Shown: positions 51,164 through 62,133 of the stretch, piece after piece
How the letters are laid out: each line of letters begins with the position of its first letter
Position numbering within the stretch: the stretch's first letter is position 1
Assembly (NCBI RefSeq): GCF_927798115.1
Contig: NZ_CAKMMG010000001.1
Location: 1,054,001 to 1,118,000 of the forward strand
Direction: 5' to 3'
Length of the DNA: 64,000 bases
Origin: Paenibacillus auburnensis
GTDB taxonomy: Bacteria; Bacillota; Bacilli; Paenibacillales; Paenibacillaceae
Made by a program: the position numbers and the translations under genes
Notes under the pieces: model-generated
The model's input: only the letters and a program-made list of their open reading frames with translations
Database searches by the model: none
Told to the model about the DNA's origin: nothing

Positions 51164-52651
51164 TTAGACGAGAACGGTCGATCCCATCAAATATTTGTCA
51201 ACCTCACGAGCGGCTTCGCGGCCTTCATTGATAGCCCAGACCACGAGACTTTGTCCGCGGCGCATGTCACCGGCAGCAAAGACCTTATCCACATTCGTAT
51301 TGAACTTGCCGTAACGGGCTTTCACATTGCTGCGGCGGTCCGTATCCAGGTTCAATTCCTGGATGATATCCTGTTCCGGTCCGTCGAAGCCGATCGCGAT
51401 CAGCGCGAGCTGAGCCGGATATACCGCTTCTGTTCCCGGAATAGGCTGATAGATCTTGCGGCCCGTTTCATCCACCATACGGCGGATTTGCACGGTGTGC
51501 AGCTCTTTCAGGTTGCCTTCCTCATCACCGACGAATTTAGTAGTCATGATGGAGAATTCACGCGGATCATCGCCAAAGATTGCTTTGGCTTCCTGCTGTG
51601 CATAGTCAAGTGTGTACACATTCGGGAATTGCGGCCACGGGTTCGCGATCGGGTCGCGTTCCAGCGGTGCTTTTTCATGTGTACCGAACTGGGTGATGCT
51701 ATTGCAACCATGCCGCAGAGATGTCGCCACACAGTCGGAACCGGTATCTCCGCCACCCAGCACAATCACATCTTTGCCTGCCGCAGATACGTAATTGCCA
51801 TCCTCCAGATTGGAGTTCAAATAGCTCTTAATCGTGCCGTTCAGGTAATCCATCGCGTACATTACACCGTTCAGCTCGCTGCCTTCTACATTGAACCGGC
51901 GCGCTTTGGTCGCTCCGCCGCACAGGACAACAGCATCATATTCGTCAACCAGCTGCTGAGCAGGAATATCCTTGCCAATCTCTGTATTCACTACGAAGTT
52001 AATGCCTTCAGCAGCCAGCAGATCAACCCGGCGCTGTACCACGCGCTTATCAAGCTTCATTGTAGGAATACCATATGTCAACAAACCGCCGACGCGGTCG
52101 CTGCGTTCAAATACAGTCACTGTATGTCCGGCTTTGTTAAGCTGAGCGGCTGCCGAAAGGCCTGCCGGACCGGAGCCGACGATGGCTACTCTTTTACCGG
52201 TGCGTTTCTCAGGAGGATTAGGGACGACCCAGCCTTCCTCAAAGCCTTTATCAATGATTGCAAGCTCAATCGTCTTAATGGTAACCGGCTGGCCGATCAG
52301 GCCGACGGTACAGGAACCTTCACAAGGTGCAGGACAGATGCTGCCCGTAAATTCAGGGAAATTATTCGTCTTGTGCAGACGCTCCAGCGCTTCCTTCCAC
52401 AGTCCCCGGTAGACCAGATTGTTCCACTCGGGAATCAGGTTGTGAACCGGGCAACCCGATGTGCCGCCTGACATGTCAATGCCGGTATGGCAATAGGGGG
52501 TTCCGCAGTCCATACAGCGGGCACCCTGCGTCCGAAGCTCGTCCTCGGTAAGATGATGATGGAATTCTTCCCAGTCTTTGACGCGCTGTTCAGGATCCCG
52601 GTCACCTGGGAGCTGGCGCTTATACTCCATAAATCCAGTAGGTGTAGACAT
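51164..52651 (-). CDS. gltD: Glutamate synthase small subunit (NADPH-dependent), stand-alone
   Basis: 495 residues. Provides electrons from NADPH to the large subunit of glutamate synthase. N-terminal [4Fe-4S]-binding Cys motifs ([10 protein letters not shown] and [10 protein letters not shown], then CPAPCEGSC), FAD site [13 protein letters not shown] and NADPH site [13 protein letters not shown] start at 52649-52651 with GGGGGAAAC upstream. The large subunit gltB/gltA is not adjacent: neighbours are the chemotaxis receptor gene and dfrA, so either it lies elsewhere or this subunit works with another partner. Confidence 0.93.
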   Translation of the reverse strand: MSTPTGFMEYKRQLPGDRDPEQRVKDWEEFHHHLTEDELRTQGARCMDCGTPYCHTGIDMSGGTSGCPVHNLIPEWNNLVYRGLWKEALERLHKTNNFPEFTGSICPAPCEGSCTVGLIGQPVTIKTIELAIIDKGFEEGWVVPNPPEKRTGKRVAIVGSGPAGLSAAAQLNKAGHTVTVFERSDRVGGLLTYGIPTMKLDKRVVQRRVDLLAAEGINFVVNTEIGKDIPAQQLVDEYDAVVLCGGATKARRFNVEGSELNGVMYAMDYLNGTIKSYLNSNLEDGNYVSAAGKDVIVLGGGDTGSDCVATSLRHGCNSITQFGTHEKAPLERDPIANPWPQFPNVYTLDYAQQEAKAIFGDDPREFSIMTTKFVGDEEGNLKELHTVQIRRMVDETGRKIYQPIPGTEAVYPAQLALIAIGFDGPEQDIIQELNLDTDRRSNVKARYGKFNTNVDKVFAAGDMRRGQSLVVWAINEGREAAREVDKYLMGSTVLV

Positions 52652-52882
52652 ATTTACGTTTCCCCCATCCGTTCTCTTCGTGTTGATTATAGTACATTGT
52701 AGCATACTGCGGCAGATTCATGTCGATCAGCGCAATGAAGTACCTGCACATTCTATACTATTTTTAAGTTTAGCAATTCTAATTTTAACTATATTAGCAT
52801 TCAATACTTTCGCACTGTAATGGATTAATCTGCTGATTATTTGTACTATTTCACATGTTGTGTCAGAGAAAACGCTTTTTCG

Positions 52883-53374
52883 TTAAACCGTACGTTGATA
52901 AACGTAGAATCGGTAATCATACGGGTTCTGCTCATCGCGAATTCCCTGTATATTGGAGACCTCTTCCCATTCATCCCACTCTACTTCAGGAAACTTCGTC
53001 TCTCCCGCAAATTCCTCATCAATCCGGGTCACGATCAGCTTATCGGCATACGGGAGCATCATCCGGTAAATCTCAGCTCCGCCGATGACCATCAGTTCAT
53101 CTTCTTTGAGTCCTTCGGCCAGCGCTTCCTCCAGCGAATGAATCACTTCCGCCCCTTCCGGCTGAAAGCTGGTATCCCGTGTTATCACGATACTCTTTCT
53201 GCCTTTAAGCGGCTTTCCGCCGAGCGATTCCCATGTTTTGCGGCCCATAAGCATCCGTTTACCGAGAGTCTGCTCTTTGAAGAAGGCGAAATCCCGCGGC
53301 AGATGCCATGGCATATCATTATCCTTGCCGATAACGCCATTAGCGCCCATCGCCCAAATCATGCTGATACTCAT
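52883..53374 (-). CDS. dfrA: Dihydrofolate reductase
   Basis: 163 residues. Reduces dihydrofolate to tetrahydrofolate with NADPH. IWAMGANGVIGKDNDMPWHLP (substrate site with Asp/Trp), GRKTWESLGGKPLKGR (NADPH loop) and VIGGAEIYRMMLP are all present. Start ATG with AAGGAGG upstream. Lies 44 nt downstream of thyA on the same strand and forms a thymidylate-cycle operon with it. Length and sequence look like the ordinary chromosomal enzyme. Confidence 0.96.
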   Translation of the reverse strand: MSISMIWAMGANGVIGKDNDMPWHLPRDFAFFKEQTLGKRMLMGRKTWESLGGKPLKGRKSIVITRDTSFQPEGAEVIHSLEEALAEGLKEDELMVIGGAEIYRMMLPYADKLIVTRIDEEFAGETKFPEVEWDEWEEVSNIQGIRDEQNPYDYRFYVYQRTV

Positions 53375-53418
53375 ATTTATGCCCTCCTTGTCAAAGAAAC
53401 ATCATGTCCCCAAAAAGA

Positions 53419-54213
53419 TTAGATTGCGACCGGAGCTTTAATTCCCGGATGGTATACATAATTCTCAAATTCGAAATCTTCAAAAGTATAGTCAAAAATA
53501 CTCTCCGGCTTTCTGCGAATATTCAGCTTCGGCAACGGATGCGGTTCCCTGGACAATTGGGTAGCCACCTGTTCCAGATGATTTGTATAAATGTGCACAT
53601 CGCCGCCGGACCAAATGAAGTCGCCTACCTCTAGTCCCGTCTGCTGCGCTACCATATGTGTAAGCAGTGCGTAGCTGGCAATATTAAAAGGCAGGCCAAG
53701 GAAGGTATCTACCGACCGCATGGTTAGCATGCAGGAGAGCTTGCCGTCCGCTACATAGAACTGAAAGACAAAGTGGCAAGGCGGCAGCTTCATTTCCTCA
53801 ATCTCGCCTACATTCCAGGCACTGACGATATGGCGGCGGGAGTCCGGGTTGTGCTTGATCGATTCGATCACTGCGGAAATCTGGTCAATCGTCCGGCCAT
53901 CCTTACTCTCCCAGGCCCGCCACTGCGAACCGTACACCGGTCCCAGCTCACCGTTCTCGTCGGCCCATTCATCCCAGATGGAGACACCGTTCTCCTTCAG
54001 GTACGAAGTATTTGTATCTCCCTTTAAGAACCACAGGAGCTCGTATACTACTGATTTCAGATGGATGCGCTTGGTTGTAACCAGCGGGAACCCTTCGGAC
54101 AGATCAAAGCGAAGCTGACGCCCAAATACAGAAAGTGTGCCGGTTCCTGTGCGGTCGCTTTTTGTTGTGCCATGATCGAGTACATCCTGAAGTAAATCCA
54201 AATATTTACGCAA
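53419..54213 (-). CDS. thyA: Thymidylate synthase
   Basis: 264 residues. Methylates dUMP with methylenetetrahydrofolate. Active-site block [12 protein letters not shown] with the catalytic Cys, then [17 protein letters not shown] and [15 protein letters not shown] start at 54211-54213 is favoured: GGGGAGGGG lies upstream and the protein begins [17 protein letters not shown] as in other ThyA proteins; the frame extends 60 codons further up with no site. Operon with dfrA, which regenerates the folate that ThyA oxidises. Confidence 0.95.
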   Translation of the reverse strand: MRKYLDLLQDVLDHGTTKSDRTGTGTLSVFGRQLRFDLSEGFPLVTTKRIHLKSVVYELLWFLKGDTNTSYLKENGVSIWDEWADENGELGPVYGSQWRAWESKDGRTIDQISAVIESIKHNPDSRRHIVSAWNVGEIEEMKLPPCHFVFQFYVADGKLSCMLTMRSVDTFLGLPFNIASYALLTHMVAQQTGLEVGDFIWSGGDVHIYTNHLEQVATQLSREPHPLPKLNIRRKPESIFDYTFEDFEFENYVYHPGIKAPVAI

Positions 54214-54399
54214 GGTATTCGCTCCCCTCCCCTTTTTTTCTTCTCCCAGTTTACCATGACCTGACCGCCCTTGTAACTTCCCAAAGCGCAGAAAATGCAA
54301 TTTCCTGCTGATCCCTCCCGGCCATCCGTACAGTGATTCCCTCTTCCTGTAAATAGTGGAAACTATGCTGCTTATAAAATCCAATTCCGCCAATTTCGA

Positions 54400-55464
54400 C
54401 TATTCCCAGATCTTCAGCTCCGTACGTCCCTCTTCAGCAATCAGCTTAGCCTGACCTCCTATCGGAAAAGTGATCAGCGGAGAAGTATGCCCAAAGTTCA
54501 CATCGGCGATGACCGGAAGCTGCTGCAGCTCCTTTTTACTCCTAATGATCGTACACAGTAATTCCGGCGTTATCCGCGATGCCCTTTGAAATCTGCCGAT
54601 TACCAGCCCTCTGACCTGCTCAAAGCCCGGCTGATGAATCAGAGATTGCAGATCCCGGTCGAAGGTTTCCGGACTGGATTCAAAGTCATCCTCCAGAAAC
54701 AGAATTGCCTCCTCAAGGCTTGGCATAAACTCCGTACCCTGCAGCAAATTCAGCGTACACAGATTCCCCCCGATAATGATGCCTTCCGCTGCTCCTGAAT
54801 GGATCGTATATGGACCGGCGTTAGGCTCAAAGATACGATTGTCCTGATTCCGAAACCATTCATCGTCACTCCACTGCGCAGAGGGTTGTACAAGGATCTC
54901 CACGTCCTCCATCATCATCTGGATAAAGTGCTGGATCGTATATTCATTCCCGTGCCGCATGGCCAACGTCGAAAAATGAGGACCTGAATACGTAATCAGT
55001 CCGGTTCGGGTGTATATCGCACTTCCTAGCGCTGTAATATCAGAGTAACCGCAGAGACGTTTGGGATTAGCGGCAATCAGCTCATAATCAAGCTCCCGCA
55101 GTAACTGGTTACAGTTGTGGCCCCCCAAGGTCGTCAGTATCCCCTTAACCTTAGGGTCGCGGAACGCCGCATGAATATCTTCTACTCTGGAGCTGACAGA
55201 AGAGGATGAGAACACATCCAACTCATAAGCATGCTCGGCAAAAGAAACGTTGAACCCGAGTCCCTCCAGCAGCCCTTTGGATGCCTCAATTTGTTCAGGG
55301 GCTATGATCCCCAGACTATTGGATGGTGAGATGATGCGGATTTCGTCTCCGGCCTGCAGTTTAGCTGCTCTCATAGTTTTAAATCTGCGCTCTCCGCTTT
55401 CCATAAGGTCGTGTTTCGTTTCAATGCCGTAAGTGCGGGCTTCTTGTTCAGAAATATTTCGCAT
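54400..55464 (-). CDS. S66 family peptidase (LD-carboxypeptidase / MccF-like)
   Basis: 354 residues. Serine peptidase with the nucleophile elbow CGYSDITALG (Ser141) and ISPSNSLG at the N-terminus; C-terminal catalytic Glu/His region includes FLEDDFESSPETFDRDL. Family members either trim tetrapeptides from peptidoglycan (LdcA) or cleave microcin C-type toxins (MccF). The TGLITYSGPHF stretch and the length fit the MccF branch better. ATG start with TTGGAGGG upstream. Single gene upstream of thyA on the same strand. Confidence 0.88.
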   Translation of the reverse strand: MRNISEQEARTYGIETKHDLMESGERRFKTMRAAKLQAGDEIRIISPSNSLGIIAPEQIEASKGLLEGLGFNVSFAEHAYELDVFSSSSVSSRVEDIHAAFRDPKVKGILTTLGGHNCNQLLRELDYELIAANPKRLCGYSDITALGSAIYTRTGLITYSGPHFSTLAMRHGNEYTIQHFIQMMMEDVEILVQPSAQWSDDEWFRNQDNRIFEPNAGPYTIHSGAAEGIIIGGNLCTLNLLQGTEFMPSLEEAILFLEDDFESSPETFDRDLQSLIHQPGFEQVRGLVIGRFQRASRITPELLCTIIRSKKELQQLPVIADVNFGHTSPLITFPIGGQAKLIAEEGRTELKIWE

Positions 55465-55497
55465 GAATTAAGCCCTCCAAAATAAAAGTATAATTCT

Positions 55498-55546
55498 AAA
55501 AAAAGGGACTCCCTCCGCCATTCCCATGACATTGGAAGTCCCTTCT
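55498..55546 (-). terminator. Terminator of the pdh operon
   Basis: AAGGGACT and AGTCCCTT arms with an irregular interior, and seven T on the minus strand. Confidence 0.8.
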
Positions 55547-55577
55547 ATGATGTGTCGCGTATGCAGACGGTTATTTA

Positions 55578-56990
55578 TTATTTCACAACGTGGATTGGGT
55601 GGCCCTCTACCAGCTCAGCCGCTTCCATGACAATTTCGCCAAGGGTAGGATGGGCGTGGATTGTCAAAGCGATGTCTTCGAGCGTAGCGCCCATTTCAAT
55701 TGCCAGACCCAGCTCAGCAATCAGGTTGGATGCTTCAATACCCACGATTTGTGCACCCAGTACGAGGTTGTTCTCGCTGTTAGCCACAATCTTGATGAAG
55801 CCTTCCGGAGCGTTCAAGGAAACCGCACGGCCATTGCCCGCGAACGGGAATTTGCCGGCTTTTACTTTGTAGCCCTTGTCTTTAGCTTCTTTTTCAGTCA
55901 GGCCTACGCTGGAGCACTCAGGATCGGTAAATACAACCGCCGGAATGACTTTGTAGTCAACAACTGATTTGTGGCCGGAAATCGCTTCTGCAGCGATCTT
56001 GCCTTCATAGGAAGCTTTGTGTGCCAGGGCCAGCCCTGGAACGATATCGCCGATAGCATAGATGTTAGGGATATTAGTGCGTCCTTGGTGGTCAACTTTG
56101 ATCAGACCGCGTTCGTCAAGCTCGACACCGATCAGATCAAGACCCAGTTCGCCATCTGTGTTTGGACGGCGTCCTACAGTAACGAGCAGGTAATCCGCTG
56201 TAATCTCTTTGGACTCGCCGCCCACGGAGTACTTCACGGTTACTTCCTTGTCGTTCTGAACAGCGCTTTCCGCTTTGGCATTTGTTACGATCTCAATGCC
56301 TGTCTTCGCCATGTTCTTGGCAACCAGACGGGTCATATCTTTATCGAAGCCTGGAAGTACAGTGTCCAGACCTTCAATGATCGTTACTTTAGTACCGAAT
56401 TTGGAGTACATCTGGCCAAGCTCGGCACCGATGTAGCCGCCGCCGATAACGATCATGCTCTTAGGGATCTCAGGCAGATCCAGAGCTTCTGTCGAGGACA
56501 GGATACGTCCGCCGAACGGGAAAGGCTTCAGCTCAATCGGACGGGAACCTGTCGCGATGATACAGTTATTGAATTTGTAGCGTGGGGATTCATGCTCATT
56601 GAACAAACGGGCTTCGTTTGTGCTGATGAACATAGCTTCTCCGCTAAATACTTCGATTTTGTTACCCTTCATCAGGCTGGTAACACCGGTGGTCATTCTT
56701 TTCACGACACCGTTTTTGAATTCCATAGTTTTGGACCAGTCTACCTTTACGTTCTCAGCAGTTACACCGAAAACTTCGCCGTGCTGTGCAGCTTCATATT
56801 GATGGGCTGCAGAGATCAGGGCTTTGGACGGAATACATCCGCGGTTCAAGCAGACACCGCCGAGCTCTGATTTATCCACGATCAGTACCTTCTGGCCGAG
56901 CTGGGCGGCACGAATTGCCGCCACATACCCGCCGGGACCTGCACCAATTACCAATGTGTCGATTTCGATTGAAGCGTCTCCGACTACCAT
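55578..56990 (-). CDS. pdhD: Dihydrolipoyl dehydrogenase (E3)
   Basis: 470 residues. Flavoprotein disulfide reductase re-oxidising lipoyl groups with NAD+. FAD site GAGPGGYVAAIRAAQLG, redox pair in GGVCLNRGCIPSKA, second nucleotide site VIGGGYIGAELGQMY, and the catalytic His-Glu in IHAHPTLGE. Last gene of the pdhABCD operon, three nt after pdhC. Serves pyruvate dehydrogenase and possibly other 2-oxo acid complexes. Confidence 0.97.
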   Translation of the reverse strand: MVVGDASIEIDTLVIGAGPGGYVAAIRAAQLGQKVLIVDKSELGGVCLNRGCIPSKALISAAHQYEAAQHGEVFGVTAENVKVDWSKTMEFKNGVVKRMTTGVTSLMKGNKIEVFSGEAMFISTNEARLFNEHESPRYKFNNCIIATGSRPIELKPFPFGGRILSSTEALDLPEIPKSMIVIGGGYIGAELGQMYSKFGTKVTIIEGLDTVLPGFDKDMTRLVAKNMAKTGIEIVTNAKAESAVQNDKEVTVKYSVGGESKEITADYLLVTVGRRPNTDGELGLDLIGVELDERGLIKVDHQGRTNIPNIYAIGDIVPGLALAHKASYEGKIAAEAISGHKSVVDYKVIPAVVFTDPECSSVGLTEKEAKDKGYKVKAGKFPFAGNGRAVSLNAPEGFIKIVANSENNLVLGAQIVGIEASNLIAELGLAIEMGATLEDIALTIHAHPTLGEIVMEAAELVEGHPIHVVK

Positions 56991-56993
56991 TTA

Positions 56994-58661
56994 TTACACC
57001 TCCATAACTAACATATCAGGATTTGCAAGCAGGGTCTTAATGTAATTCATGAAGTTCTGGGCTGTTGCACCATCGATAATCCGGTGGTCAAAGCTCAAGG
57101 ACAGGGCCATTACAGGAGCTGCTACGATTTCGCCGTTCTTCACAACCGGTTTCTCAGTGATACGTCCGGTACCCAGAATGGCAACTTCAGGGAAGTTGAT
57201 GATCGGAGTGAAGAACATACCGCCGGCGGAGCCGATGTTACTGATGGAGATCGTGCTGCCTTTCATTTCATTAGGAGCCAGTTTACCGTCGCGTCCGCGA
57301 ACAGCCAGATCAGTGATGGCACTAGCGATCATCCAGATGCTCTTACGGTCAGCATCCTTGATTACCGGAACGATCAGACCATTGTCTGTATCTGTTGCGA
57401 TACCGATGTTGTAGTATTTCTTGTAGACAATTTCGTTAGTGGCTTCGTCAATCATCGCATTAAGCGCAGGGAATTGACGGGAAGCTGCAACCAGTGCTTT
57501 GACGATGAACGGAAGATAAGTAACCTTCACGCCTTTCTTCTCGGCAACAGGCTTCATGCGGGCACGGAAGGCTACCAGCTCGGTAACATCCACTTCGTCC
57601 ATGATAGTAACATGCGGTGCAGTGTAAGCCGATTTAACCATAGCGTTAGCGATAGCTTTACGGATACCCTTGAATGGTACGCGTTCTTCTTCCAGGCTTA
57701 CATTGCCGGATGCTGCAGCTGGAGCTGCTGCTTTTGCTGCAGGCGCTGCTGCCGCTGGAGCAGTAGCTGCTGCCGCAGATGCTGCAGGTGCTGCCGCTGC
57801 TGGTGTGGCCGCAGGTGCTGCGGAGCCGCCCTTCAGGAAGGCTTCAACATCTTCGTGAGTGATCTTGCCGTTCTTGCCGGAGCCGTTCACTTTGGAGATG
57901 TCAACGCTTTGGTCACGGGCGAATTTGCGTACACTTGGTGTAGCCAGAATGTCACGGTTAGGAGCTGGAGCAGCAGCCTGTGCAGCAGCTGGTGCCGGTG
58001 CAGCTTCCTGAGCTGCAGGAGCTTCAGCATGGCCGCCTTCCTGCTGTGGAACTTCGCCTTCAGCAGCGATAATGGCTACAACTTCCCCTACGCGGCATAC
58101 CTGTCCGTCTTTCACACGTACTTCAAGCACAGTACCGTTGACCGGGCAAGGAACCTCTACTACTGCCTTGTCATTCTGCACTTCCATTACGATATCGTCG
58201 TCAGTTACTTTATCGCCGACTTTGATATGCATTTTGATGATTTCGCCTTCGTGCAGACCTTCACCCAATTCAGGGAAACGGTATTCAAAGTTCACAGCGC
58301 CGCCGGTTGCAGGGCTGCTTGTTGCAGGAGAAGAAGTAGTATCCGCTCCGCCTTTAGCTGCATCTGCCTCTTGAGTGGACTGCGGTTCTGCATGGCTTGC
58401 TTCCTGCTCAGGAACATCGCCTTCTGCATCGATAATTGCCACAACTTCACCTACGCGGCAGACTTGACCGTCTTTAGTGAAGACTTCAAGCACTGTGCCG
58501 TTGACCGGGCAAGGAACCTCTACTACTGCCTTGTCATTCTGAACTTCCATTACGATATCGTCATCGGTTACTTTATCGCCGGCTTTGATATGCATTTTGA
58601 TAATTTCGCCCTCATGCAAACCTTCGCCCAGCTCAGGGAACCGGTACTCAAATTTTGCCAC
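56994..58661 (-). CDS. pdhC: Pyruvate dehydrogenase E2, dihydrolipoyl acetyltransferase with two lipoyl domains
   Basis: 555 residues. Two almost identical lipoyl domains (about 1-80, lipoylated Lys44 in EVQNDKAVVEV; and 122-205), each followed by an Ala/Glu/Gln-rich linker; peripheral subunit-binding domain (PSVRKFARDQSVDISKVNGS), a long Ala/Pro linker and the catalytic domain with DHRIIDGATAQNF. Transfers acetyl to CoA. GTG start at 58661 with AGGAGG eight nt upstream, supplied by the leader repeat. A 271-nt gap holding this repeat separates it from pdhB, unusual inside a pdh operon. Confidence 0.97.
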   Translation of the reverse strand: MAKFEYRFPELGEGLHEGEIIKMHIKAGDKVTDDDIVMEVQNDKAVVEVPCPVNGTVLEVFTKDGQVCRVGEVVAIIDAEGDVPEQEASHAEPQSTQEADAAKGGADTTSSPATSSPATGGAVNFEYRFPELGEGLHEGEIIKMHIKVGDKVTDDDIVMEVQNDKAVVEVPCPVNGTVLEVRVKDGQVCRVGEVVAIIAAEGEVPQQEGGHAEAPAAQEAAPAPAAAQAAAPAPNRDILATPSVRKFARDQSVDISKVNGSGKNGKITHEDVEAFLKGGSAAPAATPAAAAPAASAAAATAPAAAAPAAKAAAPAAASGNVSLEEERVPFKGIRKAIANAMVKSAYTAPHVTIMDEVDVTELVAFRARMKPVAEKKGVKVTYLPFIVKALVAASRQFPALNAMIDEATNEIVYKKYYNIGIATDTDNGLIVPVIKDADRKSIWMIASAITDLAVRGRDGKLAPNEMKGSTISISNIGSAGGMFFTPIINFPEVAILGTGRITEKPVVKNGEIVAAPVMALSLSFDHRIIDGATAQNFMNYIKTLLANPDMLVMEV

Positions 58662-58670
58662 CTTGATAAC

Positions 58671-58870
58671 CTCCTAAAAGTTTTGATAGCATAAGCTGCC
58701 TGTATTCACTTCGCAAAACTGACTTCGAAAGCATACGCCTAGTTTGTTAGCATCTACTTCTTCGAATCACTTCGCAAACTTGCATCGAAAGCATACGCCT
58801 AGTTTTGATAGCATAAGCTGCCTGTTATTCACTTCGCAAATCTGACTTCGAAAGCATACGCTTAGTAAGT
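58671..58870 (-). repeat. Tandem leader repeat, locus C (three units of about 60-62 bp) inside the pdh operon
   Basis: Read on the minus strand, units contain GCGTATGCTTTCGAAG, AGTTTTGCGAAGTGA, then CTTATGCTATCAAAACT; plus-strand repeats of AGTTTTGATAGCATA begin at 58679 and 58801 and of AGTTTGTTAGCAT at 58741. The last unit ends AACTTTTAGGAGG at the pdhC start. The mini-ORF MLSKSVLRSEYRQLMLSKLL runs through the ribosome binding site and ends inside pdhC. Nearer pdhB there is a hairpin (58900-58925, GCCGTCCTTATTTAAGGGCGGC) without a T-run. Confidence 0.82.
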
Positions 58871-58932
58871 ATTTTTAATGTATTGCAGAAACGGGTGCCG
58901 CCCTTAAATAAGGACGGCAGTTTGAAACTTAT

Positions 58933-59910
58933 TTAGAATTCCATTACTTTCTTCACGGCTGCAATGACGCGTGCCGGTGTAGGAATCCAAGTATCCTCGA
59001 TTTGCGCGAAAGGATAGATGGTATCCGGACCTGCTACACGAAGAACAGGCGCTTCAAGATGCAGAATTGCTTTTTCATTGATTTGAGCGATGACTTCGGC
59101 AGCAACGCCGGAGCTCTTTTGTGCTTCTTGAACTACAATGGCACGATTGGTCTTCTTCACAGAAGCAACAATGGTATCGATATCAATCGGGCTAACGGTG
59201 CGCAGATCGATAATTTCAGCCTTGATGCCTTCCTTCTCAAGCTGATCAGCGGCTTTGGTGGCAGTATGTACCATCAGACCGTAAGAGATAATAGTAACAT
59301 CCGAACCTTCGCGGACAACGTTCGCTTTGCCCAGCTCGACGGTATACTCACCTTCCGGTACCTCTGCGCGGAACGCATGGTACAGGTTCAAGTGCTCCAT
59401 GAAGAATACAGGGTCATTGTCGCGGATCGAAGCGATCATCAGTCCCTTGGCATCATACGGGTTAGAAGGAATAACAACTTTGATCCCCGGGCTTTGGGCA
59501 ATCAGGCCTTCAAGAGAGTCAGTGTGAAGCTCAGCAGCCTTGACGCCGCCGCCAAAAGGAGTACGGAACACGACTGGAGCGTTATATTTGCCGCCGGAAC
59601 GGTAGCGCAGGCGTGCAGCCTGAATAACGATCTGGTCAAGAGCTTCAAAAATGAAGCCGACAAACTGGATTTCAGCGATTGGACGGAAGCCCTGTACCCC
59701 GAGACCAAATGCCAGACCGCCGATTGCGGACTCGGCAAGCGGTGTATCGAACACACGGTCTTCGCCAAATTCTTTCTGCAAACCTTCTGTTACACGGAAT
59801 ACGCCGCCTACATTACCAACGTCTTCTCCAAAGATCATAACATTAGGGTCACGATTCAGTTCAACGCGCATTGCGTCACGGATTGCTTCTTTCATATTCA
59901 TTTGTGCCAT
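58933..59910 (-). CDS. pdhB: Pyruvate dehydrogenase E1 beta subunit
   Basis: 325 residues. Forms the E1 heterotetramer with PdhA. Transketolase-like domain: [19 protein letters not shown], then [37 protein letters not shown]-terminal domain with [23 protein letters not shown] behind GGGGGATAT. Fifteen nt downstream of pdhA. Confidence 0.97.
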   Translation of the reverse strand: MAQMNMKEAIRDAMRVELNRDPNVMIFGEDVGNVGGVFRVTEGLQKEFGEDRVFDTPLAESAIGGLAFGLGVQGFRPIAEIQFVGFIFEALDQIVIQAARLRYRSGGKYNAPVVFRTPFGGGVKAAELHTDSLEGLIAQSPGIKVVIPSNPYDAKGLMIASIRDNDPVFFMEHLNLYHAFRAEVPEGEYTVELGKANVVREGSDVTIISYGLMVHTATKAADQLEKEGIKAEIIDLRTVSPIDIDTIVASVKKTNRAIVVQEAQKSSGVAAEVIAQINEKAILHLEAPVLRVAGPDTIYPFAQIEDTWIPTPARVIAAVKKVMEF

Positions 59911-59925
59911 TGCCTGATATCCCCC

Positions 59926-61023
<1,098 letters not shown>

Positions 61024-61033
61024 TCAGTGGTCT

Positions 61034-61147
61034 CTGTTATAGAATTATTATACACCTGTTTTATCTGTTTCGTCAAAGAAATACGCATAAAATTTATGTT
61101 TCCATAAATTATGTATGTATAACAGGTGATCAATTTTCCTATAACAG
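61034..61147. promoter_or_regulatory. pdhA promoter within a four-half-site operator array
   Basis: On the minus strand TTGACG (61071-61076), an 18-nt spacer and TATAAT (61047-61052) form a good promoter. CTGTTATA occurs at 61034-61041 and, with one mismatch, at 61056-61063; TATAACAG at 61118-61125 and 61140-61147. Each pair is spaced 22 bp (two helical turns), and the two pairs are mirror images around 61090.5. Another IR, AATTTATG-N4-CATAAATT, lies in the middle (61091-61110). This looks like the binding zone of one regulator controlling pdhA and perhaps the divergent esterase gene. Confidence 0.62.
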
Positions 61148-61255
61148 ATTTGCTTTTTTCAAGCAGGTAAATGATCTTTGGCACATTTACCGCTTGGGTA
61201 ATTTTAACGCAAGCACACGGTTAATGCAAAATTCGACAAGAAAGGTGACGATTCA

Positions 61256-61990
61256 GTGATGAGTGAACCTGTTTTTCTGAAACGTACAATCGTTAAACAA
61301 ACACTTTGGAGCGAGCATCTGCAGGAAGAACGAAAGCTCCGGATTTATCTTCCCCCAGGCTATAACGAAGTACTCAGCTATCCTGTTGTTTATTGCCAGG
61401 ACGGAGAGGAATTCTTCAATTTTGGCCGGATCGCCACCCTCGCCGGGCAGCTCATTATAGAGGAAGACATTGAGCCGTTCATCATCGTAGGCGTTGAAGT
61501 GAATGTCGCCGTCCGGACACAGGAGTATGCTCCCTTTGGCAGCCGGTTCAGACAATACCTTGCCTGCTTTGCCGAAGAGATTATTCCCTTCATTGAACAT
61601 AATTATCCGGTCCGCCGTACCCCGGATGAACGGATCATTGCCGGAGACTCCCTGGGAGGCAGCGTTTCGCTACACCTGGCCCTTGCCTACCCCCGCCTGT
61701 TCAACCGCGTCCTGAGCCTTTCAGGCGCCTATTATCCGGAGTCCCGCGACATTATTGCCCTGGAGGAGGATCTCTCCTGGCTGGACATTAATATGTTAGT
61801 AGGACTGCAGGAGACAGATTATCAGACGGATACCGGAGTATACGATTTCGTCCAGATGAACCGGGAAACCAAAGCCCTGCTTGAATCCCGCGGTGCAACG
61901 GTCTCCTACCGTGAAAAGGACGGCAAGCATCTTTGGGGATTTTGGCAAAAAGAACTCCCAGAATCATTACTCTATTTCTTTACCCCATGA
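61256..61990 (+). CDS. Esterase family protein (enterochelin-esterase/S-formylglutathione-hydrolase-like)
   Basis: 244 residues, alpha/beta hydrolase of the putative esterase (D-like) family. Begins with a beta-rich segment (LWSEHLQEERKLRIYLPPGY), catalytic Ser in AGDSLGGSVSLH, and His near the C-terminus in GKHLWGFWQKELPESL. No signal peptide, so cytosolic. Substrate unknown. GTG 61256 has AAGGTG at 8-nt spacing; ATG 61259 is the alternative. Divergent from the pdh operon, with the operator array between. Confidence 0.87.
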   Translation: MMSEPVFLKRTIVKQTLWSEHLQEERKLRIYLPPGYNEVLSYPVVYCQDGEEFFNFGRIATLAGQLIIEEDIEPFIIVGVEVNVAVRTQEYAPFGSRFRQYLACFAEEIIPFIEHNYPVRRTPDERIIAGDSLGGSVSLHLALAYPRLFNRVLSLSGAYYPESRDIIALEEDLSWLDINMLVGLQETDYQTDTGVYDFVQMNRETKALLESRGATVSYREKDGKHLWGFWQKELPESLLYFFTP

Positions 61991-62067
61991 AACAGCATAA
62001 AAAGGCGAAAACGTGAACATTATGCCAGAGTATGTACATCTACAGCTTGTTTGCGCTTCCATTTTGC

Positions 62068-62098
62068 GGCGGGCACACGGTGCCCGTCCTCTTTTTCT
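62068..62098 (+). terminator. Terminator after the esterase gene
   Basis: CGGGCAC-ACG-GTGCCCG followed by TCCTCTTTTT. Confidence 0.8.
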
Positions 62099-62133
62099 AG
62101 GATGGCAACCGATTAAGCCCGGATTTGAGTGTA

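Noticed and set aside
51251..52471. 406-aa plus-strand frame opposite gltD
   Set aside because: Antisense shadow of a clear gltD gene; no RBS.
57084..58694. 536-aa plus-strand frame opposite pdhC
   Set aside because: Shadow of Ala/Val/Glu-rich E2 codons; Cys/Phe-rich product without domains.
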